Below, in pieces: positions 19,512 to 26,075 of a stretch of 26,075 nucleotides of DNA (position 1 is the first letter of the stretch; each line of letters starts with the position of its first letter). The stretch is taken from the NCBI GenBank assembly GCA_030770425.1, contig JASJFT010000362.1:1-26075 (forward strand). Direction: 5' to 3'. Source of the stretch: Darksidea phi. Its lineage: Eukaryota > Ascomycota > Dothideomycetes > Pleosporales > Lentitheciaceae. A program made the translations under genes and the position numbers. The notes beneath the pieces were generated by a model that was not told the DNA's origin, did not search any database, and saw only the letters and a program-made list of their open reading frames with translations.

Positions 19512-21218
19512 TCAATGCTTCGGCCTCTTCGCCTCCGGCTCATCCTCATCACTATCATAGTCTTTGTAGATAGTCTTAGGTTGCGTCTTCTCCCACGCGC
19601 CCGTAAACACACTTTTTTCTCCCTCCTTAGGCTGATACTTGAGCAACGCTTCCCGTGGATCCTCATCTCGCATACTGCTGAACTCAATGTTCTCCCTCAC
19701 ATACTTCTCATCAGGCGTCGACTTAGCAAAAGGCGTGACAGCGGGGATATGCGGACGTCGCGGATCTCGTGACCTCCCAGAAGCTGTGAGACCAACGGTG
19801 GGATGACGCGCAGCGAAGGAGCCGGGGGTAGGACCGGCCGATGAGACAGGGTCGCCAGCCATGCCAAGCGGGTCCATGTCGGTGGTGAAATTAGGGTCGT
19901 CGTCTAGGTGGCGTTTTTTGGGCGCTTTGCTGAGGATAGTGAGAGCGCCGTTGTGAGACAGTTTAGGGTTGAAGAGGATGGTTGTTTGGCCGTTGGCGGA
20001 GCCGGTGAAAATCTGGTTGAGCTTACTATGCCAGTTGACTGTGATGAGAGGCGAGCCGGGCGTTACTGGCGTTACTAGCTCGGGACGTAGGGTAGCTGGA
20101 TTGAGTATGTGGAGATGTCCTGTTTCGGAACCGGTGATGACGCTGGCAGAGTTGGGCGCAAATTGGATGTTTGATGTCGGGTACTGAGATGATGTAGATG
20201 GATGCGATGTCGTGTTGACGGGCGTCTTGAACTTTCGTGTGTCCCATAGCTTGATCGTGTCATCGCCACCACGCGTGATCACTAACCGTCCGTCCGCGCT
20301 GATATCTAGACCGCTAGTCCAAGTATCCCTCGCATGCGCTTCCCGAATCTCGCCAGCCGGTCGGTGGAATGGCCCTTCGCCTGGCCACATGACCAAGCTT
20401 CCATCTAGCGCGGCGGAAACAATCACACTGCTATTTCCCTCAGCCGCGGCACTCCAAGCAATGGCTGTCATTCTTGTCATGCCCGCCGATCCCGCTGCTC
20501 TGGACTTATGCACCATAACTTCCTCTTGCTTCATGCGCTTATTCACATCCCATATCCTGACCGTACTATCCGTGCCCGCCGTGACAAACCTCTCACGATT
20601 CGTCGGATGCCATGCCGCATTCGTAATCTCGGCCGTGTGCCCTTTAGTGTTGTTCCTATCCCTTAGGTACATGTCCCCCTTCACAAACTCTGATATCATC
20701 TCACCATCTCGACTGAATAATCGGGCTTGCGGGTTCGCTGTTATGACGAGGAACTGGCCGCCGGAATGCGGGCTGAAGAGAACCTGGTGTACTGAATGTG
20801 ATTCTGCGGCCGCAGAAGCTTTCGTGACAAACGGATCGACAGTTTTGAAGGCGCGTATTGTCGTTGGTGTCAACGCCGACAAATCGTGCAGCTTGAGCGT
20901 GCAGTCCGTGGAGCCTGTTACCAAGCGTGTTCCAGAGGGATCGAGAGTAATCGTCGTAACGGCGCGCTCGTGCGTCTTGATGAGCAATTCATGAGAAACT
21001 GGGAACTCGTCCTCATCGTCTTCGCTATCGTCGTCGCTGTCGTCGTCATCCGAGTCCTTGTCCGCTTTTGCAGCCAGTTTCCGCTCATCGACGATTTCTC
21101 TACGGCACCGCTCGATTTGCGCCGCAATATTCACTCCACCATTTGTTCTCCCAAACCCAGCTGGCATGAACTGGCGTATAGCGTCATCGTCTTCCGCGGA
21201 GAAGTCGTTCTCATCCAT
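19512..21218 (-). CDS. wdr70: WD40 protein, WDR70 family
   Basis: Single-exon gene of 568 residues. The start has an acidic N-terminus with a short MPAGFG motif (residues 18-23). A Lys/Glu segment and a dense Asp/Glu/Ser tract at about 53-72 follow. WD40 repeats span about 80-400, with clear units ending in TLKLHDLS, TVRIWDVN, LVMWPG and TIKLWDTR. The tail is hydrophilic and contains Y-V-R-E-N-I-E, then D-P-R-E-A-L-L-K-Y and K-T-Q-P-K-T, a conserved signature of WDR70 homologues, and ends in a basic K-R-P-K-H. Known members are nuclear substrate-receptor or partner subunits of Cul4-Ddb1 ligases and promote histone H2B monoubiquitination at DNA breaks in fission yeast and human cells. The 530-bp gap to the divergent dehydrogenase gene holds its promoter. 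Lack of introns is unremarkable. Confidence 0.93.
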   Translation of the reverse strand: MDENDFSAEDDDAIRQFMPAGFGRTNGGVNIAAQIERCRREIVDERKLAAKADKDSDDDDSDDDSEDDEDEFPVSHELLIKTHERAVTTITLDPSGTRLVTGSTDCTLKLHDLSALTPTTIRAFKTVDPFVTKASAAAESHSVHQVLFSPHSGGQFLVITANPQARLFSRDGEMISEFVKGDMYLRDRNNTKGHTAEITNAAWHPTNRERFVTAGTDSTVRIWDVNKRMKQEEVMVHKSRAAGSAGMTRMTAIAWSAAAEGNSSVIVSAALDGSLVMWPGEGPFHRPAGEIREAHARDTWTSGLDISADGRLVITRGGDDTIKLWDTRKFKTPVNTTSHPSTSSQYPTSNIQFAPNSASVITGSETGHLHILNPATLRPELVTPVTPGSPLITVNWHSKLNQIFTGSANGQTTILFNPKLSHNGALTILSKAPKKRHLDDDPNFTTDMDPLGMAGDPVSSAGPTPGSFAARHPTVGLTASGRSRDPRRPHIPAVTPFAKSTPDEKYVRENIEFSSMRDEDPREALLKYQPKEGEKSVFTGAWEKTQPKTIYKDYDSDEDEPEAKRPKH

Positions 21219-21749
21219 GGCTGATTATTGTCGTTGATTAGAAAAGGCTGTTGGAAGCCGCAAATCGAAATTAGGCCGCAGATGACATAACGCTTCGCAC
21301 GCTAAGCATCTCCGTGGCGTTGGGCGCTAGGACGGACGCGCGCCCCTTCACCCACTTGCGGCACCCACCCTAAGCGCTACCCCACATGCGGAAACATGTT
21401 ACTACTGGTTTGAGTACGAATATGGACAACACACTTGCAGGATGTTGCAGACACTAAAGGGTCAGTAAGCAGGAAGGCTGCTGTGTCAGGCTGCGGGGTC
21501 GGGAATCTGACGCCATTAATGATGGTTCGATCATGTCTGTCTTCTGGTTGGTTTTAGGCAGGGAAAACACCATGGGACTGGTTCCGTCGGCCGTGGAAGA
21601 AGGGCGTAGCCAGAGCATATAAAAAGGGACTGCAGTTCGAGTGCCTTGTCTCCATCAGTATACTCTCATCACCTCTGCTCATTATTACTATCCGTCTGTA
21701 CTATCAAATTCTCATTTCCACATTGAATATCAAAGCCAAATCGTCAACA
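21219..21749. promoter_or_regulatory. divergent promoter region, WDR70 / dehydrogenase
   Basis: A 531-bp region between two divergent start codons. The dehydrogenase side has a clear TATA element, while the WDR70 side shows none and is GC-rich near 21320-21380. No gene is recognised in it. Confidence 0.7.
21618..21625 (+). promoter_or_regulatory. TATA box of the dehydrogenase gene
   Basis: TATAAAAA lies about 130 bp upstream of the ATG at 21750. It is followed by a C/T-rich stretch (about 21640-21720) of the kind at fungal transcription starts. A start near 21650 would give a leader of about 100 nt. A strong TATA suggests regulated rather than constitutive expression. Confidence 0.65.
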
Positions 21750-22505
21750 ATGGCCCCCACCCGCACAATCATCGTGTTCGGCGCTGGCCCTGGAATCGGC
21801 AACAATGTTGCCTCTACCTTCGCCTCCAAGGGCTTCGACCACGTTATCCTGCTAGCCCGCAACACTCAACGCCTTCAAAACGAAGATGCCCCCTCTATCA
21901 CCGAAGCCACCCCTAACGTCAAAGTCGATGCCATCACGCTTGATCTGTCCAATCTGCCGTCGATTCCAGCCGTGCTAAAGCAGATCGAGGAACTAACGCA
22001 GAGTGAAGAGGTAGAAGTGATCCTCTTTAATGCCGCGAGGATTAAGGCAAGCGAAATACTGGAAGCCCCAGTTGAGGAGATTGAGGAGGATTTCAAGGTA
22101 AGATTCCTTCTCTCGATACCCTCCTCGTAATACACATCGCTAACCCAAACCACCCAGACAACTAACCTCGCCCTCTACATCATCGCCCAATGGGCAATCC
22201 CACGACTCCAGACCCTTGCCAAATCGAACTCCACTTCCAAGCCCAGCCTGCTAGTCACCAACAGCCATCTTCCCTGGGACCCCGTTCCGCAACTGCTTTC
22301 CCTCTCCCTCGTCAAAGCGTCCCAGCGTAACATGGTGCAGAGCTTTAACCGCGCTTTCGGCGACAGTGGCGTACACGCCGGCTTGATCTCTGTAGAGGGG
22401 GTTGTGGAGCCCGAAAAAAAGTACTTGAATCCGCAGAACATCGCGCAGAAGACGTGGGAGTTTTTCGAGGCGGGTACAGGGTTGGAGGTTAACATCAAGG
22501 AATAG
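21750..22505 (+). CDS. atypical short-chain dehydrogenase/reductase
   Basis: Exons by hand: 21750-22097 and 22158-22505, with a 60-nt GT-AG intron; 696 nt, 231 residues, in frame. The ATG at 21750 sits in a CAACAATGG context; an in-frame ATG at 21723 lies further up. The Rossmann nucleotide-binding motif G11-A-G-P-G15-I-G17 is intact, with V-I-L-L-A-R after strand 2 and D-L near 66. The usual N-N-A-G is F-N-A-A. The catalytic triad spacing S-x12-Y-x3-K falls on S152, L165 and K169, so the tyrosine is replaced by leucine. The protein is also shorter than a typical 250-residue member. It may bind NAD(P) without classical catalysis, or use another mechanism. Substrate and pathway are unknown, and the neighbours give no hint of a biosynthetic cluster. 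Confidence 0.9.
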
Positions 22506-24198
22506 GGGATTGAAGAGAGCGGGGATGAGGGATGGGGAAGCTGGGAACGTAGTGTGGAAGACGGTGGGTGCCAGAGTTGTTCTATCAGATAAACTAAATT
22601 GTATTGTTACATTGAGGGACAATATGTTCTTACTGCCGTCTTCTTTCCTCTGCCATGTGCTAAGGAGGCTTAGGAGCTGCACAGCTAAAGACCCAATTGC
22701 TTGTTACGCTACCTCCAATCCTCTACAAACGAATACAGTAAACAATCGAAATCTGCCATCTTTAGAAAATCTCCTAACTACTAGCTAGGTTATATATGAT
22801 ATTTAGCTAAATGAAGGAATGTAATCCGACCATCTGACCGTTTGATAAACACCCGCAGACACAGACCGTAGCCCTACAAAACTTCGACCGATAGAGCCAC
22901 TCGAGCAACCACGTACAAGACTACGCTGATGACCCGAAATGTATCTTCATATCATGTATCCGGCATCCAACAAGGAGAAATATAGAAATGGGTAAAAGAG
23001 CACAACAAACACTACCGACCCTCCACAGCCACTGTTCAACCACGCTAACGAATACAAAGTTCCAGCCAATGAGGTAAGAAGCCGAAGACGTAATACACAC
23101 GACTATACATGCGAGTATATATAGGGAGGTAGCGATGGCATTATCTTCTGGCGTAGCGGAAGGAATTGTACTCACCCAACGTCCCTAGGCCACGCCATAT
23201 TCTGTAACCCATGCTTGCAACACCACGGGCTGTTGGATATCGAAAGGCTTTTGCCAACAGCAGATGTAAGTGAAGAGCGCTAACCCTAACGCGCCCATCC
23301 CCTGATCCCGCACATTGATCAATATATAGGATATGTCGATCGCTTTACAAACGCCTCACGCAAAGCGAAGTATTCTTTCTGCATTTCAGCCTACGTATTC
23401 CCATATCGCCCTCTGAAAAAAATCATACACTGTTCCACCCGCAACTTGCATCGCCTCCCACTCCTCCACTCTCATCACGCACCACACCATTACGACCCTC
23501 TCCCTCGCACCTAGAATCCTTAAAAACCCCGAAAAGGGTGAAGCTATCAAAGCCTATAGTACGAAACCGGCAAACCTCGTCCCCACTCACTACACTCCCT
23601 CAACCCAAAACGTTAAAGCTACAATCCGCTTTGCAACGACCCAAAATGCCCATGCTCGTGTACTGCAAACGCCCAGATGGTTGTGTGTAGAGAAAGAGAA
23701 AAAAGGTAGGGTGTGTAGATAAGAGTGGTGTTGGTGTGGTGGGGTGGACGTCGAGAAGTTTGGAGGTTGGATGAGAGGATGCCATGCAGCAGCCAGGAGC
23801 AGAGCAGGAAAAACAAACGTCCATTTCGCATACCAAGAACAAGCGCACTATAATACGCCATAGTACAGAATCTTGCTCAGTAACATGAAAATATGAAAAA
23901 GAAAAAAACCACCCTAGCAGCCCGTAGGCTGGAATGCCGAATGTATTTCGTAGCAAACTAAACTCCGAACCCGCCGTGTATCGCAATCTCGCTTCAGTTC
24001 ATTGTGTTGTCCGCCAAATGAGTATTTCTGTTTGACGCCGAGTTTTCGCCCGCACTCCAAGGAATTGATTGTTTGGTATGGAAAATTACTGCCCGTATCC
24101 AGCGGCTTCGAGGGAATAGATGGTGAAAGGTCGCACAAGGAGACAATGACGTAGAGCAGGTCAAAGACATCCTATTGGTCGAGCCGCGCGCATGCTCT
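22506..24198. other. 1.7 kb gene-poor intergenic region
   Basis: This lies between the dehydrogenase stop and the stop of the KNR4 gene, so 3' UTRs of both converge here. Apart from a doubtful 84-codon frame at 23175-22921, no coding signal is seen. The 128-codon frame at 23986-23600 is low in complexity and probably lies in the KNR4 3' UTR. No repeat or RNA gene was recognised. Confidence 0.5.
22921..23175 (-). CDS. possible small two-segment membrane protein
   Basis: An 84-codon frame with an ATG and two hydrophobic stretches: about residues 17-42 (TSLYILACIVVCITSSASYL) and 51-70 (WRVGSVCCALLPISIFLLVG). No family is recognised. It stands alone in a gene-poor stretch, with no splice evidence and no clear promoter. 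A chance frame is at least as likely. Confidence 0.2.
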   Translation of the reverse strand: MSTIPSATPEDNAIATSLYILACIVVCITSSASYLIGWNFVFVSVVEQWLWRVGSVCCALLPISIFLLVGCRIHDMKIHFGSSA

Positions 24199-25843
24199 TT
24201 ATATCTCGACCGTCTTGAGTTCTGATGTTTCCGCCGCGACCGGGCTCTTCAAAGACGAGGGTGGCTTCGGCTTATCTTTGTTCTCCTTGTCGCTGCCGAA
24301 GCTCTGTCTGATAGCAGCAAAGTCGCCACTTGGTCGCGGAGTGTCGACGGAAATCAACTTCTCTATCGGCGCACCCGCCCTGGAATCGAGATCGGTATGC
24401 ACGCGAATCGGTTGCGGTAATTCTTCAGCAACCCTAGCTAGCGGACTGGACATGGGCCCTCTTGGGCTAACTCCTTTGTGTGGTTTGGGCTTCTGAGACG
24501 GACGGCTGGGGCTCCGACCACGATCTTCTGGCCCGATCACAGGACTACCATATGGACTGCTGCCGGCACTGCTTGGTCCCGCGGCTACAGGACCATTCGA
24601 GTTCGCGCGCATGGTGCTGTTTGGCCGCTTTTTGGGAGGCCTGCGTCCGTATTTCTGGTCGCATCGCCAACGAAGGATCTCCAGGTATGGTGGCTCCACG
24701 TTCTGCTTCTTCTTGAACTCTAACAGCTTGAGCTCGCCGGTCTCTTCGTCGATGTGGACTTTTTCGGATCCGATGTCGTCGGCGACCATGGCGAGCAAAG
24801 CGCCCCAAGAACGTGCCACGACGAATTTGCAGTCATAGTCTCGGCCGAAGATGATGATTTGGCCCCAAGTACCGGTCGGGCCGGGCGCGAGGTCGGTAGC
24901 GAGGTAGTTGCCTCCCCAGTCGCGGGCAAGCGGGATCCATGCGGGGTGTGCGTAGGCTTTCTGGACGGCATTCGGTGGCTGAGAGTCCTGCTTCGCCTGC
25001 AGGTCTTGTCGCCAGAGTGGATTGGTGGACTGCTGGGCCTGAGCGACGGGGGGTGCCGTTGACGACCCCGCGAACGCCTTGACAGGTATCTGCGGCGTCC
25101 TGTAGTCGGGTTTTGAGGACAGGTACTCTTCGGCGACCTTGCGCCAGTTCTGCCACTCCATTATAATCTCCTCGCAGTCGAGCAACATGCAGCCGAAGAT
25201 GATGCCCGTCGGCAGCCCACCGCGCTCCTGACCATCGTGCACCTGTAGCGACTCGCGAATATCCATGGGGAGGGTCGCGTCTAGCTCGTGCTCCAGCTCG
25301 TTGACGTCGTTGGAGGTAGCGCCCTCGCAGAGGTTGTCGAAGAGCTCCTCGTAGTGGTCCTCGACCCACCGGTCGATGCGCCGCCACGAGTGCGAGACGG
25401 GCGGGGCGGGAGGCAGGCCGTCGGCGAAGTTCTGCATCTGTATCTCGCCATTGGCGGCACCCTTGTCGAATGCGTCCGAATCGGCAGTCGCTTGGCGGCT
25501 CAGCGAGCCACGCATTCCAGGCGAGTAGGGCGAGGTGGGAGACAGAGGGCCTTTGGGCGACCCAATGAAGCCGTTGCTGGTGACGGGCTCGTCGTGTGTG
25601 TAGGGGGAGGACAGGTCCATGCGCGAATCGACGCCGCTCGCCGTGATGGACGTCAGAGGAGCGTGTCTGCTCTGGGGCAGGGGGATGTGCCGACCGGTGC
25701 GATAGGGGGAGTCGTGTGAGGCGTGACGGTCGTAGGAGGTCATGGTGTGCCAGAACGACTTGAAGCCGTCTGCTATTCTGCTGGAACATCAGTCTGGGCT
25801 CCTGGTAAGGGAGTGGGCGACCGTCTTACGATTGAGCAGCCAT
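24199..25843 (-). CDS. KNR4: KNR4/SMI1 (GS-1) cell-wall synthesis regulator
   Basis: Scaffold protein that links cell-wall integrity signalling to 1,3-beta-glucan synthesis; the Neurospora homologue is gs-1. A 14-nt first exon (25843-25830, coding MAAQ plus two bases) joins after a ~50-nt intron to the main exon (25777-24199), giving MAAQSIADGFKSFWHTMTSY; 1593 nt, 530 residues, close to gs-1. An acceptor three bases earlier (exon from 25780) is equally in frame and adds one Arg. The N-terminal ~130 residues are disordered, Ser/Pro-rich, with S-P phosphosite-like motifs. The SMI1/KNR4 domain spans about 136-345 (WRRIDRWVEDHYEELFDNLCEG, PMDIRESLQVHDGQ, IFGCMLLD, PLARDWGGNYLATDL, GQIIIFGRDYD). 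The C-terminal ~160 residues are basic, Ser/Pro-rich and end in ELKTVEI. Without exon 1 the protein would start at the ATG at 25743. Confidence 0.95.
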
Positions 25844-26075
25844 GGCGGCGAAGCGTCGGGCAGGCGGCCGCGGCGCGGAGTGTTGACGTCGAGTAGCTGC
25901 AGGGAAATGTGGGCAGGAGAGCAGCGATCGCGGGCGGGTGGAATTCGAGAAGGGCGTGTCGTGGGGAGGGAGGAGGGAGGGGGGGGGGGGGGAGGGGTAA
26001 GAACCGTGGGCGGGTGTAATAGATTTTGGTGCCCCGGGGAAGAACGTGGGTAAGGGCAGGGGGAATTGGGGGAAA
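25844..26075. promoter_or_regulatory. KNR4 upstream region with a long G-run
   Basis: The 232 bp upstream of the KNR4 start contain a G-rich tract at 25963-25998 with about 14 consecutive G bases. Seen from the gene strand it is a C/T-rich tract of the kind often found in fungal promoters. The length of the run may be unreliable in the assembly. Confidence 0.5.

Noticed and set aside
20212..20994. 260-codon plus-strand frame
   Set aside because: Antisense shadow of the WDR70-type gene, which has clear WD40 repeats on the other strand.
24833..25789. 318-codon minus-strand frame
   Set aside because: Out-of-frame shadow of KNR4, Arg-rich and without family features.
1..26075. tRNA genes, CRISPR arrays and a secondary-metabolite cluster
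   Set aside because: No B-box-like sequences in a plausible tRNA setting, no regularly spaced repeats, and the only oxidoreductase stands among housekeeping genes.

Overview
The window looks like nuclear DNA of a filamentous ascomycete. The best guess is a Dothideomycete of the order Pleosporales. The reasons are short GT-AG introns (mostly 49-139 nt), long hydrophilic fungal protein tails, a homeodomain-like STE plus C2H2 Ste12 factor that is found only in fungi, HET-domain remnants, and a degenerate orphan gene of a type I associate with Pleosporales genomes. The order-level assignment is inference. The window begins in a poly-C tract that is probably an assembly edge.

Layout. Bases 1-118 are a C homopolymer. 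Bases 118-3770 are an accessory, decayed region on the minus strand. Two halves of a HET-domain gene (3770-3538 and about 796-118) flank a relic of an orphan family (3003-1620) and unrecognised sequence (930-1620). Both relics carry in-frame stops, several at positions where Trp or Gln is expected, as repeat-induced point mutation would produce. Bases 3771-5978 are gene-free and low in complexity. The conserved part then starts: ste12 (8340-5979, minus, five exons), a 4.5 kb gene-free divergent region rich in short GC repeats, cardiolipin synthase CRD1 (12862-14389, plus, three exons), MTO1/GidA (16729-14580, minus, three exons, convergent with CRD1), mitochondrial single-strand DNA-binding protein (17941-17290, minus, three exons), an ankyrin-repeat remnant next to a ~200-bp direct duplication (18423-19124), a WDR70-type WD40 protein (21218-19512, minus, one exon), an atypical short-chain dehydrogenase (21750-22505, plus, two exons), a 1.7 kb gene-poor stretch, and a KNR4/SMI1/GS-1 cell-wall regulator (25843-24199, minus, two exons). 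All splice models were made by hand from GT-AG sites and reading-frame continuity. Each conserved model closes in frame.

How the genes relate. Three neighbours (CRD1, MTO1, mtSSB) serve the mitochondrion in membrane lipid, tRNA wobble modification and mtDNA maintenance. ste12 and KNR4 belong to signalling and cell-wall control. WDR70 is a nuclear chromatin/ubiquitin-ligase adaptor. These are separate housekeeping genes rather than an operon or a biosynthetic cluster. I did not find a clear new multi-gene system. The points most worth following up are the decayed HET locus, the frame-preserving zinc-finger exon of ste12, and the dehydrogenase that lacks its catalytic tyrosine.
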